From: Nostoc sp. UHCC 0926 | Lineage (GTDB): Bacteria > Cyanobacteriota > Cyanobacteriia > Cyanobacteriales > Nostocaceae | Assembly (NCBI RefSeq): GCF_028623165.1 | Contig: NZ_CP117768.1 | Location: 6,554,686 to 6,618,685, forward strand | DNA: 64,000 nucleotides | Direction: 5' to 3' | Shown: positions 35,873-44,966 of the stretch, piece after piece | Layout of the letters: each line of letters begins with the position of its first letter | How positions within the stretch are numbered: the first letter of the stretch is position 1 | The notes under the pieces: model-generated | Told to the model about the DNA's origin: nothing | Seen by the model: only the letters and a program-made list of their open reading frames with translations | The model's database searches: none | Program-made: the position numbers and the translations under genes

Positions 35873-37108
35873 CTACTCTTTTTCATGACGAGAGCTAGTA
35901 AACTCGGCAAACTGCTGCATTAGTTTGGGATTACGCCAACCGGAATCAGCTTCTTCTTGCATCACTAAAAGTGCTTCTGCTGAAGTAAAAGCTTTTTTGT
36001 AAGGTCGTTCGCTGGTCAGAGCATCGTAAATATCAATTAACTGAAATACTTGCGCCAGGTAGGGAATATCATCCCTCTTGAGTCCATCACAGTAGCCTGA
36101 GCCATCCCAGCGTTCGTGGTGATGACGAATAATCGGAATTACACCCCGCATACTGCGTAGTGGCTGGCAAATTTTTTCCCCAATCAAAACGTGCTGCTGC
36201 ATGATCTGCCAATCTTCGGGGGTGAGTTTGCCTTTTTTCAGCAGAACTGCATCGGGAATACCCACCTTGCCGATATCGTGGAGATAACCAGCCCACATCA
36301 AATCTCGAATTTGGTAGCGTGAGAGATTGAGGTATTCACCAAAAACTTGTCCCAATTTCACCAAGCGTTCACAATGGTCGCCCGTATTTGGATCGCGACT
36401 TTCAATCGACATGGCAATGGAAAATAGTACTTGTTCGGCATGGTCTAAATCTTCGTTCAGACGCTTCTGCCGCACCAAAGACTTTACACGGGCTGCTAGT
36501 TCCACACGATCAAAGGGTTTGGTGAGAAAATCATCTGCTCCAACTTCAATTCCCCGAATGCGCGATCGCCTGTCATTTAACGCTGTAATAAAAATCACTG
36601 GAATTAGCCTGGTCTGCTCATCCTGTTTGAGCAATTGGCACACTTCAAATCCATCCATTCCTGGCATCATCACATCCAGCAAAATTAAATCTGGTTGTTT
36701 TTGAGTTACCAATCCTACAACAATGTAACCACTGTCTGCCTCAATTACTTCGTATCCTTCCATCCCCAAAAGGGCAACAGCAGTCATCCGACTGGCGGCA
36801 TGATCGTCAACGACTAAAACCTTCGGCGGATCTAAATCAAACCCACTCACTTTAGAACCTTTGGCTTGTAGTGTTCTAGAGACTAATGAATCATCATCAC
36901 AATTAACATCAGCTTTTATCCAAGAAGACACTGCTTTGCTATCTTCAAGCATAAGGTCTTCTTGAGATAAGCTTAAAGAATAAGCCTCCACATTATTTGG
37001 CGATCCTACGGCATGATTTGAACCGATACTCTTCACTCTGCTAATGGGGTTTGATCCACTAACAATTTGTTCTGTAAAGCCTGTATGGTTGGGTTTCCAT
37101 TGAATCAC
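35873..37108 (-). CDS. Response regulator with HD-GYP phosphodiesterase domain
   Basis: A 411-residue two-domain regulator. A poorly conserved N-terminal 90 residues precede a REC domain (VLVVDDHAA with acidic pair D101/D102, phospho-acceptor Asp near 145 in LLDVMMPGMDGFE, and the KPFD lysine). The HD-GYP domain follows (HCERLVKLG, HDIGKVGIPD, HHERWDGSGY), which degrades cyclic di-GMP in the family. The third motif position reads SGY rather than the GYP consensus (DGSGY-CDGLKRDDIPY); this variant occurs in active family members. No sensor kinase is adjacent. The long N-terminal extension suggests the true start could be further inside. Confidence 0.92.
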   Translation of the reverse strand: MIQWKPNHTGFTEQIVSGSNPISRVKSIGSNHAVGSPNNVEAYSLSLSQEDLMLEDSKAVSSWIKADVNCDDDSLVSRTLQAKGSKVSGFDLDPPKVLVVDDHAASRMTAVALLGMEGYEVIEADSGYIVVGLVTQKQPDLILLDVMMPGMDGFEVCQLLKQDEQTRLIPVIFITALNDRRSRIRGIEVGADDFLTKPFDRVELAARVKSLVRQKRLNEDLDHAEQVLFSIAMSIESRDPNTGDHCERLVKLGQVFGEYLNLSRYQIRDLMWAGYLHDIGKVGIPDAVLLKKGKLTPEDWQIMQQHVLIGEKICQPLRSMRGVIPIIRHHHERWDGSGYCDGLKRDDIPYLAQVFQLIDIYDALTSERPYKKAFTSAEALLVMQEEADSGWRNPKLMQQFAEFTSSRHEKE

Positions 37109-37682
37109 AAAGGCACTCCAGTTTTTTGCACAAGTTAACAGTGTTACATTTCACAAACAAATTTAGTATTCAACTGGATCTGAGCCAGAGGTTCCATAGA
37201 GATTATGGATTATATCAAGCTGCCTATCTTAGTTTTTCGCAGTATGTATCTTTTATGTTACGAACAAGGGGTATCTTGTTGTCAAATTTTTTGTTTTGCT
37301 TTTAATTCCAGTATTATAAATTCGCACAAATCTTAAATCAGGTTTTTTACGGAGATTTTTTAACATGGTAACGCCAGAAAGCACTGTAATTGCTCACTTT
37401 ATATCAAGATATCGGGTTTTGAGTTGGAAGCCTTGATGGTAACATTAAGTATATATGTTTTTAGTTACTCAGTTCTAGCAACACTCAAATACTCTTAAAT
37501 TAGTATGTAAAATTAGATACTATCACAAATTCAATTTATTTGGCTCGTAAAAACTCGTTGCGTGAGTATCTGGAAAGGAAATCAGAATTATTGGAAAATA
37601 TAGATAATTTGTCTGGAATTAAGGACTGAGGATCAGGTCTGTAGTTGCCGCAGCTACGCCCGTCGTAGATATCGCTTCCTAA
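37109..37682. other. 574-base AT-rich intergenic region
   Basis: No gene or structured RNA seen. Near 37645-37678 there is a fragment of the dispersed CTACGCCCGTCGTAGA repeat, also seen at 51107, 57488 and 57558. Confidence 0.5.
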
Positions 37683-38651
37683 CTAGAAACTAGGCCCCAT
37701 AAAATCCCTGCTTTGTGTTCCCAATAGCCACCTTTTTCGCCAACGGGAGGTAGGTTCGAGTGAAGAGGCTTGTTGCTCTTGTTGTCGCCGTCTGACTATG
37801 ACTTCGGTTGGATCGCTCAATTGAGGATCGCGATAAGCAATGGCAGCACGGGTTAGCAAGTGTTCTTTTTCAGCTTGTGACAGGGTAGTAAGTGCTGTTA
37901 GCGGATAGCTATGGTTTAGTCCGTACTGAGTGCTAACTACTGAGTGGTCTTTAAACTCAGCACTCCCAGAATGAGCTGCCACAGTACCAGGCGATCGCCT
38001 TCCCACGGGTGGGGTAGAACCTACCACCAAGCCAGCAGATAAAAGTGCTGTGCGTACAGCAGCAGAACAAGAATAGGTGGCTAATAAACCATCTGGATGT
38101 AAACACAATGACAGCTGTTTAATAAATTCAACAGTCCATAATTGAGGACACTGTGGTGGTGAAAAGGGATCAAGGAAAATTGCATCTGCCCAGAAACCCG
38201 ACTGACGTACTAGCGTTATCGTAGTTCTAGCATCGCCAATTAGGAGCTTCGCTTTCAGGCAAGGTGTTTGCACTTGATGCTCAAAAGCTAGCTCTTTCAA
38301 AATTTCAATATAGTTACAGTTCCAATTGTCGAACAAGTGATGAGCGATCGCAGCTTGGGGCACTGCTGGATTGAGTTCTAAGCCGATTACTTCAACACAA
38401 CAACTGGGATTCACTGCCCAAATTGTCTGCAAAGCAGCAGCTGTGTTATATCCTAGACCATAACAAATATCCAATAGTCGCAAGACTGGTTTTTGAGCGG
38501 CTGTAGCCAGTTGAGTCGGTTCTACAAACTTGAAAAAACTCTCCTGCCTAGCTCCATAATGGCTGTGAAAGGATTCACCAAACTCTTGAGAGACAAAGGT
38601 GAAAGAACCATCTGCTGTTAACTTAGGTGTAAAATTCTCTAAGTCTGACAT
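37683..38651 (-). CDS. MnmC1-like tRNA methyltransferase domain protein (DUF752)
   Basis: A 322-residue S-adenosylmethionine-dependent enzyme related to the methyltransferase half of MnmC, which methylates the aminomethyl group of the wobble uridine in tRNA. Visible are the SAM-binding loop RLLDICYGLGYNTAAAL (near 58), EVIGLELNP, KLLIGDARTTI and the substrate-side AIFLDPFSPPQCPQLWT. The oxidase domain found in Escherichia coli MnmC is absent, as in other cyanobacteria. Divergent from the sulfurtransferase at 38684, with a short intergenic region of 32 bases. Confidence 0.88.
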   Translation of the reverse strand: MSDLENFTPKLTADGSFTFVSQEFGESFHSHYGARQESFFKFVEPTQLATAAQKPVLRLLDICYGLGYNTAAALQTIWAVNPSCCVEVIGLELNPAVPQAAIAHHLFDNWNCNYIEILKELAFEHQVQTPCLKAKLLIGDARTTITLVRQSGFWADAIFLDPFSPPQCPQLWTVEFIKQLSLCLHPDGLLATYSCSAAVRTALLSAGLVVGSTPPVGRRSPGTVAAHSGSAEFKDHSVVSTQYGLNHSYPLTALTTLSQAEKEHLLTRAAIAYRDPQLSDPTEVIVRRRQQEQQASSLEPTSRWRKRWLLGTQSRDFMGPSF

Positions 38652-38683
38652 CTTACAAAAAACTGAATAATGACTAATGCCCT

Positions 38684-39505
38684 ATGCCCAATCCTCAATT
38701 TGTTGTTTCACCAGTTTGGCTGTTTGAACATCTAGAAGATCCGCAAGTCGTTATTGTGGATTGTCGCTTTTCTCTAGCTGATCCACAACTAGGACAACAA
38801 CAGTACCAGACAAGTCATATAGAAGGGTCATATTACCTAGATTTGAATCAGGATCTTTCGAGTCCAGTGGGTAAGCATGGCGGGAGACATCCTTTACCTA
38901 ACCCTAATGATATAGCTAACAAATTTGCTGCAATTGGGATAAATTATCAAAAAAGTTTAGTTGTAGCTTATGATGATTCGCGCTTTGCCTTTGCGGCTCG
39001 TCTATGGTGGCTATTGCGCTATCTCGGACATGAGCAAGTCGCGGTACTCGATGGAGGCTTTGCTGGATGGCAAAAAGCTGGATATCCTGTTACAAATGTC
39101 GTTCCTCACACCCAGATTGGTACGTTTGTAGCTCAAGTACAAACAGAAAAGGTGGTAGATATTGCAGCTGTGAAAAACCGCAAAGACAGCCACGATGTAG
39201 TATTGGTAGATTCAAGAGAAAGCGATCGCTACCGAGGAGAACAAGAGCCAATTGATAAAATTGCTGGACATATTCCCGGTGCAGTCAACTATCCCTGGCA
39301 AGAAGTTACAGACTCTTCCGGCTACCTAATTCCTCGACCAGAACAACGCCGTCGGTGGGAAAAGCTAGCAACAGCCGAAGAAATCTTAGTATATTGCGGT
39401 TCTGGTGTTACTGCTTGTGTGAATTTACTTTCTTTAGAATTAGCTGGCATTAGCAAGGGTAAACTTTATGCTGGTAGCTGGAGTGATTGGATTTCTTATT
39501 TATAG
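38684..39505 (+). CDS. Thiosulfate/3-mercaptopyruvate sulfurtransferase (two rhodanese domains)
   Basis: A 273-residue tandem rhodanese. The first domain (VSPVWLFEHLEDPQVVIVDCRF) lacks the catalytic Cys, as usual. The second carries the active-site loop EILVYCGSGVTAC (Cys near 240). The loop CGSGVTA is the form of 3-mercaptopyruvate-preferring members. It transfers sulfane sulfur to thiol acceptors or cyanide in the cytoplasm. Divergent from the MnmC-like gene; the adjacency to a tRNA thio-uridine-linked enzyme may or may not be meaningful. Confidence 0.92.
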   Translation: MPNPQFVVSPVWLFEHLEDPQVVIVDCRFSLADPQLGQQQYQTSHIEGSYYLDLNQDLSSPVGKHGGRHPLPNPNDIANKFAAIGINYQKSLVVAYDDSRFAFAARLWWLLRYLGHEQVAVLDGGFAGWQKAGYPVTNVVPHTQIGTFVAQVQTEKVVDIAAVKNRKDSHDVVLVDSRESDRYRGEQEPIDKIAGHIPGAVNYPWQEVTDSSGYLIPRPEQRRRWEKLATAEEILVYCGSGVTACVNLLSLELAGISKGKLYAGSWSDWISYL

Positions 39506-39785
39506 TTAGGAGTTACGAGTGAGAAGTTTAAAAAGCGACTAGAAGTCGCTACTACACTACATTGTCCACCTCCGTGGACTAAGAAAAAATCAAGAGTTTC
39601 TATACTTTTGCAAGTGGGTTTTGTATGTATAGCCAAGCCAGCGCACTGGCTCCCCATGAGCAACTGGCGTGCGACTAGAAGTTGCCAGGGTCAGTATGAA
39701 TTGAGACTTGACAAACATCTTCTTAGACTGAAGAAAAAATCTAAACTCCTACCTCCTGTACAGACGCGATTAATCGCGTCTCTGA

Positions 39786-41087
39786 TCAAAATCGACCTAA
39801 TTGCAAATTGTAATTAATACTGAAGAACCAGCCATCAAAATCAATGTTTTCGGCGGTTGAACTACCTAAACTAACTCCAGCTTCCACATTCATATTAGTG
39901 GTATCAGATATTCGATAATTTAAGTGCCCGAATAGCCGATGAAATTGGTCTTCTCGATCGCGCTGTGTAAAGTCCGAGAAGCTGGCTTGGTAGTCAATAC
40001 CAACCTGGAGAGGCTTTTGCAAGTAGTAGTTCAGAGAAATCCAAAAAGAATTGATTATCCGATCACGACTTAGGGGATCAGCAAAATTTACACTCAACTC
40101 GTAGAAGCTATCTAGCGTTAATTTTGGAGTTAAGGGATCTCGCCGTCCCAAAGACAGTTGTAGGGAATTCTCATTTAAAAAGCGATCGCCTGCTTTGAAG
40201 CTATCAAGGCTATGGCTGTTATTGGCATAAAATAACTGTTGATTGCTGTAACTGACTTCTCCGTACATTCGCTGTGAGAACTGCTGGTAAATACTGAGAT
40301 TAAATCTCACCTGGTTGTAATTGTATTGTGACTGATTGATATAACGAATGAGATTGCCATCAATTGAGCCGTTTAAATAAGTCTTAGATCCCAAAGGGAA
40401 ATATGCAGAGGCTAGCGTCAGTCCAGAAATAATTAAACCATCTTCTATGGGACTATCATTTGAGGAAAAAATATTGCTCGTCTGGAAATAACCTACACGG
40501 CCTTGTAGATAGCCTATGGGTTTAAACTTAGGTACGGATTGTTCTGTCGGTGGGAGTGGCTGTTGTTCTAGAGGTCGTAACCGCACCCACAACCCCAATT
40601 CGCGATCGCTCTCAGACTCAGGTGGCTGTTTTGGCGATCGCAGCAGCTGTATTAGCCTCTGTAGCCTTTGGGACTGATTTATTTGAGGTGCATTCAACAG
40701 TTGCTCTTTTGAGTCTGGAGGAGATGTAGGCAAATTACTTGGCTGTGATTCTAACTGTGGCGGATCATTTTGCTTTTGAGTATCTCCAGGTTCTTCGGTT
40801 GCAGCTGGTGGGGCTTGAGTAGTAGCTGGTGTTTGCTGTGCCACATTTAACGGCATCTGGGAGTCTAAACTTTGCGACTGACTGGACTGCTTGCACAAAA
40901 AGTTAATTACCTCTTGCTCTAACTTCTGACATAGCTGATAAGTTACCTGTGTGTTTGCTAAATTTTTAGAACGCCAAATATCTGTATTTGCAGATTCTGC
41001 CGCATCTACTCTAATGCAACACCAGCTTCCACCACTGGAAGCTAACAAAATACAAAAAAACAAATTCTTCCAGTTCTTGAGTTGCAT
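39786..41087 (-). CDS. Outer-membrane beta-barrel-like protein with proline-rich N-region
   Basis: A 433-residue exported protein. A signal-like hydrophobic N-terminus (LFFCILLASSGGSWCCIRV) is followed by a low-complexity, Gln/Pro/Ser-rich linker (about 75-200: TPATTQAPPAATEEPGDT). A C-terminal region of alternating amphipathic strands (TYLNGSIDGNLIRYI, QVRFNLSIYQQFSQRMYG, SVNFADPLSRDRII) ends in Phe (NLQLGRF), the typical barrel terminus. No homologue is recognised. It is divergent from the FecR-domain gene at 41821, and pairing of FecR-domain and barrel proteins is common in cyanobacteria. Confidence 0.7.
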   Translation of the reverse strand: MQLKNWKNLFFCILLASSGGSWCCIRVDAAESANTDIWRSKNLANTQVTYQLCQKLEQEVINFLCKQSSQSQSLDSQMPLNVAQQTPATTQAPPAATEEPGDTQKQNDPPQLESQPSNLPTSPPDSKEQLLNAPQINQSQRLQRLIQLLRSPKQPPESESDRELGLWVRLRPLEQQPLPPTEQSVPKFKPIGYLQGRVGYFQTSNIFSSNDSPIEDGLIISGLTLASAYFPLGSKTYLNGSIDGNLIRYINQSQYNYNQVRFNLSIYQQFSQRMYGEVSYSNQQLFYANNSHSLDSFKAGDRFLNENSLQLSLGRRDPLTPKLTLDSFYELSVNFADPLSRDRIINSFWISLNYYLQKPLQVGIDYQASFSDFTQRDREDQFHRLFGHLNYRISDTTNMNVEAGVSLGSSTAENIDFDGWFFSINYNLQLGRF

Positions 41088-41602
41088 CTGGTTAGATCGC
41101 GTTGATCGCGTTTGGCGAATGTAGACCTATAAGCTGTATCGGAAGTTCCGACTCAGAAGATACAGCTATTGAGCGCATCTCTTTTCGTTTCGTAGGTATA
41201 TACTGAAACTACAAACTGAAATTGCTGCTTTTCGGATTTTCTCCCAGATTTTTTGCAAAACTGAGATGCTCCAATCCAATTTCTGCTCAACTTTAATGAA
41301 ATACAGTCAGTGAGTCATTTCACAACATATCCCTAACAACTCCTTTTCCCACATAACTGATGATCCTGTGGCTGATCTGATTAGAAAGGATTATCTGTAA
41401 GGTACTCCTCATTTAATTGTTGATATCAAATACTAACTTTTAAATCTGCTACAGATTTTATTGCATAAGATGTCAGTTTCAAAAAAAAAACTTAAATAAA
41501 CTAAACACATAATTTATTTGCTATCGATTTGATGTATGCATTAAATGTAGGCTAAAATGCAAATGAATTTACCTAGGAAAACTTATAACAATTAGCAGCA
41601 GC

Positions 41603-41773
41603 TTAGAGGATGTTTTAAAAGTATTTTTGGTAACATCAAACCCTCCCAAACCTAACCCCCTAGCCCTCATTTCCTCATCGCTAAGGAGGGTTTCAAAGCC
41701 TCTCTCCCTATGGGGGAGAGGAATGGAAGTGGGGTTTATAGTATACTTTGTAACTTTTCAAACATCCTCTTAA
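41603..41773. mobile_element. MITE-like element with terminal inverted repeats
   Basis: The left arm TTAGAGGATGTTTTAAAAGT and the right arm, read on the other strand TTAAGAGGATGTTTGAAAAGT, form inverted ends around about 130 bases. The interior contains CCCTCCC/GGGGGAGAGG motifs seen in dispersed Nostoc repeats. It has no coding capacity. TTA at both ends may be part of the target duplication. It sits just upstream of the FecR gene. Confidence 0.7.
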
Positions 41774-41820
41774 ACCTTTAACTTTTTTGTTATTAGTTGA
41801 AGATCATAAATTATAAAATT

Positions 41821-42221
41821 ATGTTTCATAAATCGTTTCCATTGTTAGTGATTGGTTTATGGGGAGTTATAGTACTGCCTTTGCAAAATCGGGTAAGTGC
41901 CATAACTCCTCTAACGCGAGCGGAGATTCAGAACCTCCGCAACTTGGTACTACTGATACCCAAAGATCGACTGAAGAAGCGTCCTGCACGCAAATTAGAT
42001 GCAATGACTCCTGGGGATGGCTTGTCAACTGGTCGAGCTTCCCTAGCAGACTTGCGCTTTAACGACGGTTCTTTGGCACGAGTTGGCGAACAGGCTATAT
42101 TTCAATTTTTACCAAAGACTCGCAGCTTTAGACTGTCAAACGGGACTGCCTTGCTGCTTATCCCACCTGGTAGGGGGCAAACACGTATACAAACGCCAAG
42201 TGCAGCAGCAGCAATTCGTGG
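41821..42221 (+). pseudogene. FecR-domain protein, truncated by CAST insertion
   Basis: The chromosomal part encodes a signal peptide (FPLLVIGLWGVIVLPLQ) and a FecR-type domain (SLADLRFNDGSLARVGEQAIFQFL, FRLSNGTALLLIP). It runs to the strongly conserved TPSAAAAIRGV, where homologues continue as IRGTEF; here the frame enters the transposon and stops at 42261 after a few foreign codons. The remaining part, if present, lies beyond the right end of the element, outside the window. I use ATG 41821 rather than a TTG at 41797. Five bases before the junction (CGTGG, 42217-42221) should reappear on the right flank if the insertion made a 5-bp duplication. Confidence 0.8.
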
Positions 42222-42457
42222 TGTACATTCACAAATTAGATGTCGTTACTTCACAAATTAATGTCGTTAGTTTTAACCTAACAAAACCTTGTATAGCAAG
42301 GTTTTTGTTAATTTATAGGATTATCCAAAAGTGACTAGAGATTTTCGATGATTTCAAAATTTGAGGTCGCAAAACCAAAAATTTCACATTTTAATGGTCG
42401 TTTATTTTCTTCTGTGAGAAAGTGTGCTATCAAAAGATTTCACGAATTAGATGTCGC
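42222..42457 (+). other. CAST left end with TnsB-type binding repeats
   Basis: Four repeats of the form (TT)CAC-AAATTA(GA)TGTCG occur at 42230-42245, 42250-42266, 42383-42400 (degenerate, TTCACATTTTAATGGTCG) and 42440-42457. The first two are about 20 bp apart; the others are far away. A weak terminator-like hairpin (42283-42306) lies between them. The right end carries five sites. Confidence 0.85.
42283..42306 (+). terminator. Terminator-like hairpin inside the left end
   Basis: A stem AAAACCTTG / CAAGGTTTT with loop TATAG is followed by a T-rich tract (TTTTTG). It may insulate the element from transcription entering from the FecR gene. Confidence 0.55.
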
Positions 42458-42501
42458 ATTCTTGAAGCGGCAATGTATTTATTTATGTAAGGGGTAAAAC
42501 C

Positions 42502-42700
42502 TGAGTAGTAGTGGTATAGTCGGGCATGATTCTGGGGTCAATTCAGTGGCCTTTTCCCGCGACAACCAGCGCATTGTTAGTGGCAGTAATGATGAAACCA
42601 TCCGTATTTGGGATGCAACTACTGGCCACTGTCTGCGGGTAATCAGCTATAAACGTTTGTGCAGGGCTGAATATCACAGGTCGCTTGCGATCGCCTACTA
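42502..42700 (+). pseudogene. WD40-repeat gene fragment in the CAST left end
   Basis: In one frame, 42510-42640 reads HDSGVNSVAFSRDNQRIVSG then NDETIRIWDATTGHC, a single canonical WD40 blade (the GH dipeptide region and IWD end). It has no start codon, no neighbouring repeat, and a stop near 42700. It looks like a captured fragment of a cyanobacterial WD40 protein, not a gene. Confidence 0.6.
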
Positions 42701-43214
42701 GGGACGCAGAAAGTATTGCTTAACGGCTGAGTGAAGGCGATAATTTTCAAGTTTAGCGTATCGTAATTAATCTTTATCTGTTTTTTGACTGATAGAAGCA
42801 TCTGATAGCGATTTTCATTTGAATTAGGTACACGGGTAGGGGCACGCAGCCAGCTGTGTGCCCTTTCTATGTTCATCGGTGGTTAATTATTTCTTTCTGT
42901 ACCTTACCCATGCAAAAACCGCTATAAATCAGTTTCGATAAATTACTTTACACATAATAAGTTTTATTTTGTACACTATATGTTAATTTAACAATATTAG
43001 TTGAATGCATTTAGTAATCAAAATTGACTCAATACCTCTGACCACAATCTCCAATCTCAGATAATAGTTAATACCTTGTCTGATTAACCAAAACTTGCAA
43101 AATAAATCGGTAAGAGATATGGAAAGCAGGCATAATTTCTGTTCCTCAAATTCTTCAATGACATGAGCTAGATATCTAACTTAAATTTTTTATTCTTATA
43201 TTGTTAAGTTAAAA

Positions 43215-44957
43215 ATGGATCAAAAATTAAAGAATTCTTGTCTTTCAAGCGAAGATGATGCTGTTGAATTACAACAGCATCGAAATTCTACAAAACCTCA
43301 TAAACTGCCGTCAGAAGAGTTAATTACAGAGCAGGTAAAGCTAAGGATGGAGGTAATTCAAAGCCTAACAGAGCCATGCGATCGCAAAACCTACAGCACT
43401 AAAAAGATAGAAGCTGCCCAAAAACTGGGTGTATCAATTCGTCAAGTAGAACGCTTACTTCAGAAATGGCGAGAACAAGGGTTAGTGGGACTGGCTACAA
43501 CACGCTCAGATAAGGGGAAGTATCGCTTTGAGCAGGAGTGGATAGATTTCATCATTAATACTTATAAAGAGGGTAATAAAGGTAGCAAGCGGATGACCCG
43601 GCATCAGGTGTTTGTGAAGGTGAAAGGTAGAGCTAAACAACTTAGCCTTAACAAGAGTGAACACCCTAGCTACCAATCGGTTTATCGAATTCTTAACGAA
43701 CATATTGAGCAAAAAGAGAGAAAGGAGAAAGCGAGAAGCCCTGGCTATTTAGGAGAGCGATTGACGCACATGACCCGCGATGGGCGAGAGTTGGAAGTGG
43801 AGGGTAGCAATGATGTTTGGCAATGCGATCATACTCGTTTGGATGTAAGGCTTGTGGATGAGTATGGAGTGTTAGACCGTCCTTGGCTGACAATTGTTAT
43901 CGACTCCTACTCCCGTTGCCTAGTGGGGTTTTATGTAGGATTTGATCACCCTAGTTCCCAAATAGATACTTTAGCTCTACGTCATGCCATTTTGCCCAAG
44001 TCTTACGGTTCCGAGTACCAACTACGCAATGAATGGCAAGCTTATGGAAAGCCTAATTACTTCTATACCGATGGCGGAAAAGATTTTACTTCCATCCACA
44101 CTACAGAACAAGTTGCAGTACAAATAGGTTTTAATTGTGCTTTGAGAAGACGACCATCTGATGGTGGAATTGTGGAGCGTTTTTTTAAAACACTTAATTT
44201 GCAAGTGCTAAATACCCTGCCTGGATATACGGCTTCAAACGTGCAGGAAAGACCAGCAAGTACGGATAAAGATGCTTGCTTAACTCTTAAGGATTTAGAG
44301 ATATTTTTAGTACGCTACATCGTAGATGAATATAACCCGCATATAGATGCCAGGATGAAAGACCAGTCACGAATTGGGCGATGGGAGGCTGGATTAATAG
44401 CAGACCCATATCTTTATGATGAATTGGACTTGGCGATTTGTTTAATGAAGCAAGAACGGCGTAAAGTCCAAAAATATGGCTGTATTCAATTTGAAAACTT
44501 GACCTATCGGGCGGAGCATTTGAAAGGCCGAGACGCAGAAACTGTGGCATTTCGATACGACCCAGCTGATATAACTACGCTTCTTGTATACAAGGTTAAT
44601 GCAGACGGAACAGAAGATTTTCTGGATTATGCTCACGCGCAATGTTTAGAGACTGAACGCCTGTCTTTACGCGAACTAAAGGCAATTAATAAGCGGCTAA
44701 AAGAAGCAAGCCAAGAAATCAATAATGACTCAATTTTAGAGGCAATGATAGACCGTCAAGCTTTTGTGGAGGAAACGGTAAAACGAAACCGCAAACAGCG
44801 CCGACAAGCAGCAAATGAGCAAGTAAACCCTGTAGAGCAAGTGGCTAATAAATTTGCTACCCCAGAACAAAAAGAAGTTGAACCTGAAAGCGAAGCAGAT
44901 ATAGAGTTACCCAAATATGAAGTTCGCTATATAGATGAGTTTTTTGAAGAAGATTAG
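43215..44957 (+). CDS. tnsB: CAST transposase TnsB
   Basis: A 580-residue DDE recombinase that binds the transposon ends and joins them to target DNA. An N-terminal helix-turn-helix (STKKIEAAQKLGVSIRQVERLLQKWREQG, about 61-89) leads into the RNase H-like core with catalytic D205 (WQCDHTRLD), D286 (FYTDGGKDF) and E321 (GGIVERFF), in the Mu/Tn5053-type spacing. A C-terminal tail (about 540-580) ends EVRYIDEFFEED, the segment that in V-K TnsB contacts TnsC. ATG at 43215 is the first Met with no alternative. It is followed by tnsC after nine bases. All catalytic residues are intact. Confidence 0.97.
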   Translation: MDQKLKNSCLSSEDDAVELQQHRNSTKPHKLPSEELITEQVKLRMEVIQSLTEPCDRKTYSTKKIEAAQKLGVSIRQVERLLQKWREQGLVGLATTRSDKGKYRFEQEWIDFIINTYKEGNKGSKRMTRHQVFVKVKGRAKQLSLNKSEHPSYQSVYRILNEHIEQKERKEKARSPGYLGERLTHMTRDGRELEVEGSNDVWQCDHTRLDVRLVDEYGVLDRPWLTIVIDSYSRCLVGFYVGFDHPSSQIDTLALRHAILPKSYGSEYQLRNEWQAYGKPNYFYTDGGKDFTSIHTTEQVAVQIGFNCALRRRPSDGGIVERFFKTLNLQVLNTLPGYTASNVQERPASTDKDACLTLKDLEIFLVRYIVDEYNPHIDARMKDQSRIGRWEAGLIADPYLYDELDLAICLMKQERRKVQKYGCIQFENLTYRAEHLKGRDAETVAFRYDPADITTLLVYKVNADGTEDFLDYAHAQCLETERLSLRELKAINKRLKEASQEINNDSILEAMIDRQAFVEETVKRNRKQRRQAANEQVNPVEQVANKFATPEQKEVEPESEADIELPKYEVRYIDEFFEED

Positions 44958-44966
44958 GTCTAAAAA

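Noticed and set aside
39608..39817. 69-codon plus-strand frame overlapping the barrel gene
   Set aside because: It runs into the opposite gene and contains repeat-like sequence.
42100..42221. A match to one of the visible spacers in the FecR target
   Set aside because: By eye, neither the six array spacers nor the detached spacer matches; a computed alignment is needed to be sure.
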